Of a stretch of DNA of 64,000 bases, positions 1-9,148 are shown piece by piece. The position numbers were made by a program, and so were the translations under genes. Where the stretch lies: positions 3,050,046 to 3,114,045 of the forward strand of contig CP073692.1 in the NCBI GenBank assembly GCA_018228665.1. Reading direction: 5' to 3'. Every line of letters begins with the position of its first letter. Position 1 is the stretch's first letter. The DNA is from Faecalicatena sp. Marseille-Q4148 (GTDB lineage: Bacteria; Bacillota; Clostridia; Lachnospirales; Lachnospiraceae). A model generated the notes under the pieces. It was not told the origin of the DNA and made no database searches. It saw only the letters and a list, made by a program, of their open reading frames with translations.

Positions 1-842
1 CCGGCATTGGAGCTGGTCGGACAGAAAGCAAGGAGGCAAATTCGTCTGGGCGTGAAGCGGAAGATACATGCGGAAACGAAACACAGGAGGCGCCGGCAGT
101 GGAAATGAATCATGTAAACTTTACCTATGCAGGAGCAAAGGAGGAGGCGCTCAGTGATATTACGTTTTCTGCAAAGAAAGGGGAAGTAATCGGAATCATT
201 GGCGGTACAGGATCCGGTAAGTCTACGCTTGTGAATCTGATTCCGAGATTCTATGATGCGACAGCCGGATGGGTAAAAGTAAATGGAATGCCGGTAAAAG
301 AAAGTTCTCTGGAAACTTTGCGGAAACGGATTGGAGTTGTTCCGCAAAAGGCTGTTCTGTTTCATGGCACAATTCGGGACAATCTGCGTATGGGAAAGGA
401 AAACGCTTCGGAAGAAGAGATGATGCAGGCGCTGACAACTGCCCAGGGCAGAGAAATTATTGAAGGGAAAAAAGACGGATTGGACACCGTGGTCAGTGAA
501 GGCGGAAAGAATCTGTCCGGTGGACAGAGACAGCGTCTGACGATTGCGAGGGCGCTTGTGAGACGACCGAAGATTTTGATTCTGGATGACAGTGCATCTG
601 CACTTGATTTTGCTACAGATGCGAAACTTCGCAGGGCAATCGCAGAGGATACCGAAGGAATGACGGTGTTTATTGTATCACAGCGGGCAGCCTCTATTAT
701 GCAGGCAGATCAGATTCTTGTTATGGATGACGGAAGAATCGCAGGAAAGGGAACACATCAAGAACTTCTGGCATCCTGTCAGGTGTATCAGGAAATCTGT
801 TATTCTCAGCTTTCGAAAGAGGAGGTGGAGCATCATGCGTAA
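1..842 (+). CDS. ABC exporter subunit with degenerate ATPase site (5' partial)
   Basis: This is the C-terminal part of a multidrug/lipid-type ABC half-exporter. The frame is open back to the window start (codons in phase with position 3), so the membrane domain lies outside the window. The visible nucleotide-binding domain has Walker A (GGTGSGKST), a Q-loop, the signature LSGGQRQR and Walker B followed by LDDSASALD. The residue after Walker B is Asp where active subunits have Glu, and the H-switch His is replaced by Gln (VSQRAAS). These two changes mark the degenerate-site subunit of heterodimeric exporters such as TM287/288 or BmrCD. Its stop overlaps the next gene's start by 8 bp, consistent with coupled translation of the partner. 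The substrate cannot be inferred. Confidence 0.93.
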   Translation, partial: GIGAGRTESKEANSSGREAEDTCGNETQEAPAVEMNHVNFTYAGAKEEALSDITFSAKKGEVIGIIGGTGSGKSTLVNLIPRFYDATAGWVKVNGMPVKESSLETLRKRIGVVPQKAVLFHGTIRDNLRMGKENASEEEMMQALTTAQGREIIEGKKDGLDTVVSEGGKNLSGGQRQRLTIARALVRRPKILILDDSASALDFATDAKLRRAIAEDTEGMTVFIVSQRAASIMQADQILVMDDGRIAGKGTHQELLASCQVYQEICYSQLSKEEVEHHA

Positions 843-2568
843 ACAGGAAGAGACAATAAAAAAGATATTAAAACGAATCCGTCCTTATCGCTTGTTTGTA
901 GTTTGTTCACTGGTATTTGCGGTGATAACTGTCGGAACGACGCTATATGCTCCGATTCTGGTAGGAGATGCTGTAGACTATATTTTGGCAGAGGGAAAGG
1001 TTGATTTTGCAGCGATTTTTCCTATTTTGAAAAAGCTTGCGGTAATTATTTGTATGACCGGAGCGGCTCAGTGGCTTATGAATCTGTGCAATAACAGAAT
1101 TACTTACTGTGTGGTAAAAGATGTAAGAACAGAGGCTTTTGCGAGACTTCAGGTGCTTCCGCTAAAATATGTGGATTCACATCAGTACGGTGAGACGATC
1201 AGCCGGATCATTACGGATGTGGAGCAGTTTTCTGACGGACTCTTGATGGGGTTCACACAGCTTTTTACAGGTCTTGTCACAATCTTTGGGACACTTGGTT
1301 TTATGCTGGCCATTAATGTGCAGATATCTCTTGTAGTCATTTTGATTACACCACTGTCCTTATTTGTAGCAAGTTTCATTGCAAAACGAACCTATACGAT
1401 GTTCCAAAAACAATCTGAGACAAGGGCGGAAATGACAGCGCTTGTGGATGAAATGGTAGGAAACCAGAAAGTCGTACAGGCATTTGGATATGGCAGACGA
1501 GCGACGGAGCGGTTTGATGAAATTAATGTCAGACTTCAAAGCTGCAGTTTGAAAGCAACCTTTTTCTCATCCATTACGAATCCAAGTACAAGGTTTGTAA
1601 ATGGACTTGTATATACAGGAGTGGGAATTGTGGGGGCAGTTATGGCTATGGGTGGCGCTATTACTGTCGGACAGCTTTCATGTTTTTTGACATATGCCAA
1701 TCAGTATACAAAACCATTTAATGAAATTTCCAGCGTAGTAACAGAACTGCAAAATGCCATTGCCTGTGCGAAACGAGTGTTTGACTTTATGGAAGAACCG
1801 GCAGAAGAGCCGGATGCACCTGGGGCAGCTGCGCTAAAAGAAGTTGATGGAAGCTTAAAACTGAAAGACGTATCCTTCTCTTATCAGCCGGAAGTGCCTC
1901 TGCTTCAAGAGCTTAACCTTGATGTGAAGCCGGGACAGAAAATTGCGATTGTTGGTCCTACAGGATGCGGTAAAACAACGCTGATCAATCTGTTGATGCG
2001 GTTTTATGAGATTGATGCAGGGAAGATTCTGTTAAGCGGCCATAACATTGCCGATATACAAAAGGATAGTATGAGAGCCCAGTATGGCATGGTACTTCAG
2101 GAAACATGGCTGAAGACGGGAACGATTGCAGAAAATATTGCCTATGGATATCCGGAGGCTTCAAGAGAACAGATTGTTGCGGCAGCGAAGGCAGCTCATG
2201 CCCACAGTTTTATCAAGCGTATGCAGAATGGATACGATACGAAGATTACGGAGGAAGGAGGCAATCTTTCTCAGGGGCAGAAACAGCTGCTTTGTATTGC
2301 AAGAGTGATGTTGAATTTGCCGCCGATGCTGATTCTTGATGAGGCAACTTCTTCGATCGACACGCGCACAGAGATTAAGATTCAGGAAGCTTTTCAACGA
2401 ATGATGAAGGGGCGCACAAGTTTTATTGTAGCGCACCGGCTTTCGACAATTAAAGAAGCTGATACAATCCTTGTGATGAAAGAGGGAAATATTATTGAGC
2501 AGGGAAGTCACGAAGAATTACTTCAAAAAAATGGATTTTATAAAAAATTGTATGAAAGTCAGTTTTAA
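835..2568 (+). CDS. ABC exporter subunit with consensus ATPase site
   Basis: Full-length half-exporter of 577 residues: about six membrane helices in residues 20-310, then a nucleotide-binding domain from about 340 with Walker A (GPTGCGKTT), signature LSQGQKQ, Walker B with catalytic Glu (LILDEATSSID) and the H-switch His (VAHRLST). It supplies the consensus ATPase residues that the upstream subunit lacks, so the two most likely form one heterodimeric drug or lipid exporter. I chose ATG 835, which overlaps the upstream stop by 8 bp and follows an AGGAGGTGG ribosome site. A longer frame from 673 lies inside the upstream gene. A hairpin terminator follows at 2647. Confidence 0.95.
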   Translation: MRKQEETIKKILKRIRPYRLFVVCSLVFAVITVGTTLYAPILVGDAVDYILAEGKVDFAAIFPILKKLAVIICMTGAAQWLMNLCNNRITYCVVKDVRTEAFARLQVLPLKYVDSHQYGETISRIITDVEQFSDGLLMGFTQLFTGLVTIFGTLGFMLAINVQISLVVILITPLSLFVASFIAKRTYTMFQKQSETRAEMTALVDEMVGNQKVVQAFGYGRRATERFDEINVRLQSCSLKATFFSSITNPSTRFVNGLVYTGVGIVGAVMAMGGAITVGQLSCFLTYANQYTKPFNEISSVVTELQNAIACAKRVFDFMEEPAEEPDAPGAAALKEVDGSLKLKDVSFSYQPEVPLLQELNLDVKPGQKIAIVGPTGCGKTTLINLLMRFYEIDAGKILLSGHNIADIQKDSMRAQYGMVLQETWLKTGTIAENIAYGYPEASREQIVAAAKAAHAHSFIKRMQNGYDTKITEEGGNLSQGQKQLLCIARVMLNLPPMLILDEATSSIDTRTEIKIQEAFQRMMKGRTSFIVAHRLSTIKEADTILVMKEGNIIEQGSHEELLQKNGFYKKLYESQF

Positions 2569-2646
2569 ACTGTTCCGTAAGGCAGAGATGACGGCAGAAA
2601 GCTGATAGATATTTGATGTCTGGCAGAACAAAATTGCGACAAAAGA

Positions 2647-2690
2647 GGAAGCCCGGCACATCGGAGAGAGATGTGTCAGACTTCCTTTTT
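2647..2690. terminator. Intrinsic terminator, probably bidirectional
   Basis: GGAAG and CACATC pair with GATGTG and CTTCC around a short loop, followed by TTTTTG. It lies between convergent genes, the ABC exporter on plus and the DUF3783 gene on minus, and could serve both. Confidence 0.75.
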
Positions 2691-2692
2691 GT

Positions 2693-3085
2693 TTAAGAGA
2701 GAGAGGATGATTCTGTCATAGCTTTGTGTTCGGCGTCAATTTCTTTGAAACACTGTAAAACATTCCAATGCTGATTTGTCTGTGTGAGGATTGCCTTGTG
2801 AGGAATTGGTCCGATTTTATTTCGGCGCATTCCAGCAAGTATCGTATCGAGACGTCTGCCGGGAAGATTCACAAAGACAATCATTGGTGCAGGCAGTTCT
2901 TCTCCGTCATAACATGTATCAGAGAAAGTGACATCAGGGCTGTTTACGAAGCTGCCAAGTGGTTTTAAATAGTCTTCTTTTGCTACTTTTTTCAGACGGA
3001 TCTTCATCGGCAGCAGCAGCATTTCCAGCTTGCGAAGCTGAGTGCGGTCTTGAAAATTAAATAGTAATACAGTTTCTTTTATCAT
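2693..3085 (-). CDS. DUF3783 domain protein
   Basis: Small soluble protein of 130 residues starting MIKETVLLFNF, resembling the DUF3783 family of Clostridia, which has no established function. The centre (LPAPMIVFVNLPGRRLD) and the PIPHKAILT stretch are what I match to the family. A longer frame runs to 3235 but begins with Phe/Ile-rich, AT-rich codons typical of noncoding DNA, so I use the internal ATG at 3085, which has a GGAAA site upstream. It is convergent with the ABC exporter and divergent from the natAB-like operon, so it is probably a single-gene unit. Confidence 0.7.
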   Translation of the reverse strand: MIKETVLLFNFQDRTQLRKLEMLLLPMKIRLKKVAKEDYLKPLGSFVNSPDVTFSDTCYDGEELPAPMIVFVNLPGRRLDTILAGMRRNKIGPIPHKAILTQTNQHWNVLQCFKEIDAEHKAMTESSSLS

Positions 3086-3197
3086 AGTAATATGGTTTCC
3101 TTTCTTGCGCAAAAATTTCGATTCAGATACATGTATTATTGCATGGAGCAGTTTTTCTGTCAACGCGGAAGATTTTTTGAAAAAATCCATAAATATA

Positions 3198-3226
3198 TTG
3201 ACAAAAGAAGCAAATAATATTATTGT
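3198..3226 (+). promoter_or_regulatory. Promoter of natAB-like operon
   Basis: TTGACA at 3198-3203, a 17-bp spacer and TATTGT at 3221-3226, about 60 bp before the ATP-binding gene. The spacer and -10 include an AT-only near-palindrome (AATAATATTATT) that could be an operator, but low complexity makes this uncertain. Confidence 0.55.
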
Positions 3227-3284
3227 ATTAAACAAATAATACAGAAATACAATTACAGGTTATCTGGATCGGGAGGAAAGATAT

Positions 3285-4058
3285 ATGATTGAGATTCGTA
3301 ATTTAACAAAAGTATATAAGCTGAATAAGCGCCAGATGCAGGAACTGCATACGAAGAATCCGAAAAAAGTGGCGGTGGATCACCTGGAACTGACAGCAAA
3401 ACCGGGAGAGATCTATGGTCTGCTCGGACCAAATGGTGCAGGGAAGACAACAACGCTTCGCTGTATTGCTACGATCATTAAGCCGACAGAGGGAGAGATC
3501 TATGTCGGAGGACACGAAGTACAGAAGGAAAGCGAAGAAGTGCGCAGACAGATTGGATTTCTTACAAGTGATATTAAGCTTGATCCACAGTTTTCCACAG
3601 ATTATATGTTTGACTTTTTTGGACGTCTTCATGAAGTTCCGGAGAAGCAGCTGAAAAAGCGAAAAGAAGAGTTATTTTCCTATTTTGGAATTAAAGAGTT
3701 TGCGCATAAGCAGATCAAAGAACTGTCAACCGGTATGAAACAAAAAGCAGCCATTGCGGTCAGTCTTGTCCATGATCCGGAGATTGTTATTTTTGATGAA
3801 CCGACAAATGGACTCGATATTGTTACAGCAAGAAGCGTGACAGATTATCTGAAGAAATTAAAAGAAGAAGGCAAGCTTGTAATTATTTCTACACACATCA
3901 TGTCTGAGGCAGAGAAACTGTGCGACCGGATCGGCATGATCATCGATGGAAGAAAAGCGGCAGAAGGAACGGTAGAAGAATTGCTGATGCAGACCGGAAC
4001 CGGGGATTTGGAAGATGCCTTTTTTGAAATCTATAAAGGAATCAAGGGGGAAGAATAG
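3285..4058 (+). CDS. ABC transporter ATP-binding protein, NatA-like
   Basis: ATP-binding subunit of 257 residues for an ABC-2 type exporter. It has Walker A (GPNGAGKTT) near residue 50, signature LSTGMKQK, Walker B with Glu (VIFDEPTNGLD) and an H-loop (ISTHIMSEA). The N-terminal stretch KLNKRQMQEL and the order with the following permease match the NatA/NatB sodium-export family. The true substrate may be sodium, a drug or a peptide. The permease starts 2 bp after the stop, so the two are translated together. The start has GGGAGGAAAG upstream. Confidence 0.9.
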   Translation: MIEIRNLTKVYKLNKRQMQELHTKNPKKVAVDHLELTAKPGEIYGLLGPNGAGKTTTLRCIATIIKPTEGEIYVGGHEVQKESEEVRRQIGFLTSDIKLDPQFSTDYMFDFFGRLHEVPEKQLKKRKEELFSYFGIKEFAHKQIKELSTGMKQKAAIAVSLVHDPEIVIFDEPTNGLDIVTARSVTDYLKKLKEEGKLVIISTHIMSEAEKLCDRIGMIIDGRKAAEGTVEELLMQTGTGDLEDAFFEIYKGIKGEE

Positions 4059-4060
4059 CT

Positions 4061-5269
4061 ATGAAAGGAATTCGTGAGATTTTTAGAAAAGAGATTGCAA
4101 GAGTTGTAAAAGATAAGAAAATGCTATTTTCTGTATTTCTTCTTCCGGCGCTTTTGATGGTAGGACTTATGATGCTGATCGGAAATCTCCAGAAAAATAT
4201 GATGGCAGATATTGACAATCATATTCCGGTTATTTATGCGGAGCGATTTCCGGAAAGTTTTCAGAAGTTTTTGGAGACAGGCGGATATACATATGATCTG
4301 CGCGCGATGGAATCGGAAACTGTGGTAAAGGATGAATTGACATCCGGACAGGCAGACCTCTGGCTGCAGTTCCCGGAAAATTTTGAGGAAAGTATTGCTT
4401 CCTATCAAAAAGGAGATGAGATTCCTCAGATTAAAGTATACTACAATCCGTCAGAAGAATATTCCATGAGTGCATTCCGGGAAGTAACAGGAACTGTTTT
4501 GGAGTCTTATCGTCAGACATTGCTGGCAGGACGAGTCGGAGACTTAGAACAGCTTATGATCTTTACGGTAAATACGGATAATCCGGATATGATTGTTCAG
4601 GATGAAAAGAAAGCAAACGGAAAAGAACTCGGTATGATGCTCCCATATTTTATTACGATTTTGCTGTTTGCAGGAGCTATGGGAATCGGAACAGATATGA
4701 TTGCGGGAGAAAAGGAAAGAGGAACGATGGCAAGCCTTCTTGTATCGCCGGTTAAGAGAAGTTCCATCGTGCTTGGCAAAGTATTTGCCCTTATGATTAT
4801 TTCTGGAATTTCTTCTCTGATTTACGTTGCTGTTATGGTAATCTCTATGCCTCTGATGTCAGGGTCACTCTCCGGTATGGGGACAGAGGGATTGAAACTT
4901 TCGATTACATTTGGACAGGGAGCCATGTTGGCGGGGATATTGATTGCACTCGCATTTTTGTATGCCACACTGATCGTATTATTCTCCGTATTTGCCAAAT
5001 CCACAAAAGAGGCGAATACTTATGTGATGCCGGCATATATCCTTGTTCTTGTTATCGGATTGATGTCAATGTTTACGAATCAGGAGCCATCAACAGGAGC
5101 GTTCTGTATTCCGCTTTATAATAGTGCGATTGTACTGAAAAATATTTTGTCCCATGAAGTGACTGCATTGCAGTATGTGCTGACACTGACAACAACATTG
5201 ATTTGCGGTGCAGTTCTGACAGGAGTGATCGTTAAAGCATTTGATCGGGAGACGATCATGGCTCCATAG
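4061..5269 (+). CDS. ABC-2 family permease, NatB-like
   Basis: Membrane subunit of 402 residues. One helix near residues 22-42 is followed by a long extracytoplasmic segment of about 130 residues. Five or so helices follow from about residue 190, with the ABC-2 cytoplasmic motif AGEKERGTMASLLVSP between them. This topology is typical of NatB/YhaP exporters. It partners with the ATPase encoded immediately upstream. The family includes Na+ and antimicrobial exporters, and the sequence alone does not choose between them. Confidence 0.9.
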   Translation: MKGIREIFRKEIARVVKDKKMLFSVFLLPALLMVGLMMLIGNLQKNMMADIDNHIPVIYAERFPESFQKFLETGGYTYDLRAMESETVVKDELTSGQADLWLQFPENFEESIASYQKGDEIPQIKVYYNPSEEYSMSAFREVTGTVLESYRQTLLAGRVGDLEQLMIFTVNTDNPDMIVQDEKKANGKELGMMLPYFITILLFAGAMGIGTDMIAGEKERGTMASLLVSPVKRSSIVLGKVFALMIISGISSLIYVAVMVISMPLMSGSLSGMGTEGLKLSITFGQGAMLAGILIALAFLYATLIVLFSVFAKSTKEANTYVMPAYILVLVIGLMSMFTNQEPSTGAFCIPLYNSAIVLKNILSHEVTALQYVLTLTTTLICGAVLTGVIVKAFDRETIMAP

Positions 5270-5348
5270 ATAATTTATATTGAAAAAGTAGCATAATACG
5301 CATCCGGTGCATACTGTTAGTAATAAGAAGATGAAAGCAGGTGCACGG

Positions 5349-5612
5349 ATGCGTTTTTGTGAATTGAGAGAAAAAGAAGTAGTAAATCTTTGTAATTGCC
5401 GCAGGCTTGGATGTGTAGCGGATATTATTCTCGATCTGTGCCAGGGATGTGTGCAGGCAATTATCGTTCCGGGGCCCTGCAAAGTTTGTGGATTGTTTGG
5501 ATGTGATTCGGAGTATGTGATTCCGTTTGAATGCATAAAAAAAGTAGGACCGGATATTATTCTCGTGGAAATTTGCGAGGAAAATTTTTTGAGACGCTGC
5601 AAAGAATGCTGA
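5349..5612 (+). CDS. YlmC/YmxH family sporulation protein
   Basis: PRC-barrel-like protein of 87 residues beginning MRFCELREKEVVNLCNC. The N-terminal block ELREKEVVNLC.CRRLG and the central IVPGPCKVCGLFG are recognisable from the YlmC/YmxH family, which is linked to sporulation in Bacillus and Clostridia. It is unusually Cys-rich, with about a dozen Cys including CQGC and CKVC, which might bind metal. I take ATG 5349, preceded by AGGTG, over the upstream ATG at 5307, whose extra residues do not fit the family. Confidence 0.8.
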   Translation: MRFCELREKEVVNLCNCRRLGCVADIILDLCQGCVQAIIVPGPCKVCGLFGCDSEYVIPFECIKKVGPDIILVEICEENFLRRCKEC

Positions 5613-5732
5613 AAATCATTAGAAAATATCGATAAAATGCAAGGAAAAGTAAGAATTTCGTTTACAAACGCAGAGTGGGAAGATATACTGTAATTAGTTT
5701 CAATATCGTTATTACAAAGAGAGGAAGAGCAT

Positions 5733-6182
5733 ATGAAGTGTCCATATTGTGGTAATCAGGATACAAGAGTAATTGATTCACGGCCGGCAGAAGACGGAAG
5801 CTCCATCAGAAGACGCCGTTCTTGCGATGCATGTGGAAAACGGTTTACAACTTATGAGAAAGTGGAGACCATTCCACTGATTATTATTAAGAAGGATAAT
5901 AATAGGGAACAATATGATCGCTCAAAGATTGAGGGAGGGATTCTGCGCGCCTGTTACAAACGTCCGGTATCAGCTTCTGAAATCCAGAAAACGATTGATG
6001 CTATCGAAACAGAGATTTTCAGCCGTGAAGAGAAAGAGATTCAAAGCAGCGAGATCGGCGAGATTGTTATGGATAAACTAAAAGATTTGGATCCAGTGGC
6101 ATATGTGCGGTTTGCATCAGTATATCGGGAATTTAAAGATGTGAATACATTTATGGCAGAATTAAAAAAAATACTGAAATAG
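5733..6182 (+). CDS. nrdR: Transcriptional repressor NrdR
   Basis: Zinc-ribbon/ATP-cone repressor of ribonucleotide reductase genes, 149 residues, normal family length. The zinc ribbon is CPYCG near residue 3 with CDAC near residue 31, followed by RRRSC and KRFTTYEKVE. The ATP cone follows at about residues 49-139 (IKKDNNREQYDRSKIEGGI). The family senses dATP/ATP and binds NrdR boxes upstream of nrd genes. No nrd gene is in the window. It precedes the broken exonuclease III gene by 9 bp, suggesting a shared transcript. Confidence 0.95.
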   Translation: MKCPYCGNQDTRVIDSRPAEDGSSIRRRRSCDACGKRFTTYEKVETIPLIIIKKDNNREQYDRSKIEGGILRACYKRPVSASEIQKTIDAIETEIFSREEKEIQSSEIGEIVMDKLKDLDPVAYVRFASVYREFKDVNTFMAELKKILK

Positions 6183-6191
6183 GAGAACAAA

Positions 6192-6944
6192 ATGAAGTTT
6201 ATTTCATGGAATGTAAATGGAATCAGAGCTTGTGTACAAAAGGGATTTGAGGAGTTTTTTAAAAATGCGGATGCAGATATTTTCTGCATTCAGGAAAGCA
6301 AGATGCAGGAAGGACAGCTCGTTCTGGAACTGCCGGGATACTATCAGTATTGGAATTATGCTGAACGCAAAGGCTATTCCGGAACAGCAATTTTTACGAA
6401 AATAAAGCCTCTGTCCGTCAGCTATGGTATCGGTGTGCCGGAACACGATCAGGAAGGACGTGTGATCACGCTGGAGTTTGAAGAATATTATTTTGTGACA
6501 GTGTATACGCCGAACGCACAGCGGGAACTCACAAGATTGGAGTATCGGATGGCATGGGAAGATGCATTTCTTTCTTAACTAAAAGATCTGAAGGAGAAAA
6601 AACCGGTTGTTTTCTGTGGCGATCTGAATGTGGCTCACAGAGAGATTGACTTGAAGAATCCAAAAACAAATCATAAGAATGCAGGGTTTACCGATGAAGA
6701 GCGTGGGAAATTCCAGAATGTCATGGATGCAGGTTTTATTGATACATTTCGTTATTTCTATCCGGAGCTTGAAGGAGCCTATTCCTGGTGGTCTTATCGC
6801 TTTCAGGCAAGAGAGAAGAATGTCGGTTGGCGTATCGACTATTTCTGTGTTTCCGAGGAACTAAAAGAGCGACTGCGCGGTGCGAAAATTCTGACAGAGA
6901 TTTACGGATCGGATCATTGCCCGATCCAGTTGGAAATTGATTAA
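6192..6944 (+). pseudogene. xth: Exodeoxyribonuclease III interrupted by in-frame stop
   Basis: The frame from 6192 encodes a complete exonuclease III/AP endonuclease except for TAA at 6576-6578 (codon 129 of 251). The first part has the start MKFISWNVNGIRA and the IFCIQESKMQ metal-site Glu. The second part continues in the same frame with [15 protein letters not shown] and the C-terminal [11 protein letters not shown]. Family members usually have Tyr at the stop position, so a single TAT/TAC to TAA change explains it, without a frameshift. Neither half holds a full active site. It could be a true recent pseudogene, a sequencing error or a readthrough site. The enzyme normally repairs abasic sites. 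Confidence 0.85.
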
Positions 6945-6967
6945 GTAAATACTTTGAAAAATAAATG

Positions 6968-7003
6968 ACCAAAAGCCGACAGATTGCTCTGCCGGCTTTT
7001 GGT
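6968..7003. terminator. Bidirectional intrinsic terminator
   Basis: ACCAAAAGCCG..CAGA pairs with TCTG.CGGCTTTTGGT around a four-base loop, with A-rich and T-rich flanks that let it work for the xth locus on plus and the HPr-like gene on minus. Confidence 0.85.
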
Positions 7004-7044
7004 TTACCTAATAAAATAGGGGGAGAGTAGAAAAACTACATATA

Positions 7045-7275
7045 TTATGCTGCAAGGTATGGACTAATACAGTCCAGAACTTCCGAGCAATCATCTGCGT
7101 GAATCTGAAGTGTAAGTTCAGAAGCATCGCTGATCGCTGCAGCGCTGACAATGGACTTGGCATCTACAATTCGGCATCCTGCTTTTAAATCCATGTCGAA
7201 ATCAAATTTACGAATTTTTGTTACAAAATCAAATACTTGCTCTGCATTATTAAAATGTACTTTGTAAGAATGCAT
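7045..7275 (-). CDS. HPr-like protein lacking the catalytic His
   Basis: Protein of 76 residues with the HPr fold pattern (MHSYKVHFNNAEQVFDFV... VDAKSIVSAAAI... LTLQIHADD). The position of phosphorylatable His15 is not His. However, the AKSIVS segment aligns with the regulatory Ser46 region of Bacillus HPr, giving a Ser at residue 41. This pattern recalls Crh, the His-less regulatory HPr paralogue of Bacillus, though orthology is not shown. The start at 7275 has GGAGGG upstream; a longer frame to 7317 adds unsupported residues. It stands alone between a terminator and the divergent neighbour. A role in carbon regulation is inference. Confidence 0.75.
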   Translation of the reverse strand: MHSYKVHFNNAEQVFDFVTKIRKFDFDMDLKAGCRIVDAKSIVSAAAISDASELTLQIHADDCSEVLDCISPYLAA

Positions 7276-7413
7276 GGAAATGAACCCTCCTTCAAAAAAA
7301 TTTATAACAATATCCAAATAGGAAATAGTTATGTCTAATTATAAGCAGAATAAAGCAAAAGTCAATAGTGAAAATGTTAATAAAGTGTAAAAAAGATAGA
7401 ATATTCTAACAAT

Positions 7414-8145
7414 TTAAAGAAATCCGCCGTCAAATCCGATGATCTGACCTGTCATGTAGGAAGGGGCAGAAGCGGTGTGGAAGATAAACTTTGCTGCGTC
7501 CCGTGGAGAAGCGAAATATCCTGCCGGGATTTCTTCTGAAAGGCTTTCGCGTTCTTCTTCTGATAATTGGCTATTCATTTTTGTGTCAATTACGCCGCAG
7601 GCAATGGCGTTTACTTGAATATTGCTTGGGGCAAGTTCTTTTGCAAGCGCTTTTGTAAGACCATTGACACCTGATTTAGATGCAGAATAGGCTGCTTCAC
7701 AGGAAGCGCCGGAAGTTCCCCACATAGAGGAAATATTAATAATCTTGCCCGATTTTCGGCGGAGCATCATAGGAATGGCGCTGCGGCAGCAATAAAATAC
7801 AGAAGAAAGATTTGTATTAAGAACGTGATTCCATTCTTCGTCGGTCATATCGCTTAATAGTCCAATCCATGCGATTCCGGCATTGTTCACAAGAACATCC
7901 AGCCCAAGATGAGTATTTTCTATTTGAGTGAAGATATTGCGAACGGTTTCCGGATTGCTGATATCTCCCGGAAAGATGCTGCAGCCAGTATGAAAATTGG
8001 AAGTAATCTCTTCCTGAAGTGAGAGCAGGCGATCTTCTGACCGGGCGTTTAAAAATGTATGATAGCCGTTTTCGGCAAAGATAAGAGCAGCCGCACGTCC
8101 GATTCCTTCAGAGGCGCCGCTGATAAAAACTGTTTTTTGATGCAT
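7414..8145 (-). CDS. SDR reductase, EF-P 5-aminopentanone reductase-like (YmfI)
   Basis: Short-chain dehydrogenase/reductase of 243 residues with the NAD(P) motif SGASEGIG at the N-terminus, the NNAG motif and catalytic Ser-Tyr-Lys (ISSMWG... AAYSASKSG). The stretches SMWGTSGASCEAAYSASK and KELAPSNIQVNAI resemble YmfI, which reduces 5-aminopentanone on elongation factor P in Bacillus. Generic 3-oxoacyl-ACP reductase activity is the alternative. ATG 8145 has AGGAG at the right distance, while the first ATG at 8151 lies too close to it. Single-gene unit on minus, divergent from the YitT gene. Confidence 0.8.
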   Translation of the reverse strand: MHQKTVFISGASEGIGRAAALIFAENGYHTFLNARSEDRLLSLQEEITSNFHTGCSIFPGDISNPETVRNIFTQIENTHLGLDVLVNNAGIAWIGLLSDMTDEEWNHVLNTNLSSVFYCCRSAIPMMLRRKSGKIINISSMWGTSGASCEAAYSASKSGVNGLTKALAKELAPSNIQVNAIACGVIDTKMNSQLSEEERESLSEEIPAGYFASPRDAAKFIFHTASAPSYMTGQIIGFDGGFL

Positions 8146-8283
8146 AATCATTCTCCTAACATATAATCTGAATTGATTGTATCATATTTCAGCGGATTTC
8201 GGTTGATTTTCATTGTGGGACAGGAGAAAAAATGTTACAATAAACGGAGTAAAATGAATAAAACTAAAAGGAGAAAAGCTGTT

Positions 8284-9135
8284 ATGAAATCAAAGATAAA
8301 TATGAAAGAATATTTATTTATTACGCTTGGTATCATGATTGTAGCGGGAGCAGTATACTTTTTTATGATACCGTGCCAGCTTGTTGTAGGAAGTTTGTCA
8401 GGTCTTGTACTGGTGCTTTCGAATTTTATTCCGCTGTCGATTTCGACAATGACATTGGTATTGAACATGCTGCTTTTGATTCTGGGATTTATTTTTATCG
8501 GGAAAGAATTTGGAGCAAAGACGATCTATACATCGATCATGCTTCCGGTTTTCCTGAAAGTGTTTGAAATTTTGTTCCCGGATCCGAAGCCTCTGACAGA
8601 TGAGATTATTATTAACACAATTTGTTATGTGCTCATCGTCAGCATTGGTCTTGCCATGCTGTTTAATGCCAACGCTTCTTCCGGAGGTCTCGATATCATT
8701 GCCAAGTTTCTGAATAAATATTTTCATATAGAGCTTGGAAAGGCGATGACAATTGCCGGAATGGTAACGGCGTTTTCTTCGATCCTTGTGTATGATACGA
8801 AGACACTTGTGATCAGTATTCTTGCGACATACTTCAATGGAATCGTGCTGGATCATTATATTGATGGGTTCCATGTGAAGAAACGAGTCTGTATTCTTTC
8901 GTCAGAATATAAGAAGATACAGCAGTACATTGTGCAGGAGATGAGAAGAGGAGTAACCTTGTATCCGGCAAAGGGAGGTTATGACAATCAAGATAAGGTA
9001 GAACTGATCACAATTTTGACAAGACCTGAGTACGGAGAATTGCTGAAATATATTCACGAGGCAGATCCGAAAGCGTTTGTGACAGTTTCCATGGTAAGTG
9101 AAGTCATTGGTGAATGGAACAGAACGAAAAAATAA
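8284..9135 (+). CDS. YitT family membrane protein
   Basis: Integral membrane protein of 283 residues with five or six hydrophobic helices in residues 8-180 and a C-terminal soluble DUF2179 domain (about 200-280, ending in the KAFVTVSMVSEVIGEW block). This architecture defines the YitT/YebE family, whose function is unproven. ATG 8284 is preceded by AAAGGAG. Upstream in-frame ATGs would add a basic stretch not seen in the family. The HD-domain gene follows 13 bp later and is probably co-transcribed. Confidence 0.88.
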   Translation: MKSKINMKEYLFITLGIMIVAGAVYFFMIPCQLVVGSLSGLVLVLSNFIPLSISTMTLVLNMLLLILGFIFIGKEFGAKTIYTSIMLPVFLKVFEILFPDPKPLTDEIIINTICYVLIVSIGLAMLFNANASSGGLDIIAKFLNKYFHIELGKAMTIAGMVTAFSSILVYDTKTLVISILATYFNGIVLDHYIDGFHVKKRVCILSSEYKKIQQYIVQEMRRGVTLYPAKGGYDNQDKVELITILTRPEYGELLKYIHEADPKAFVTVSMVSEVIGEWNRTKK

Positions 9136-9148
9136 GGGGATAGAAACG

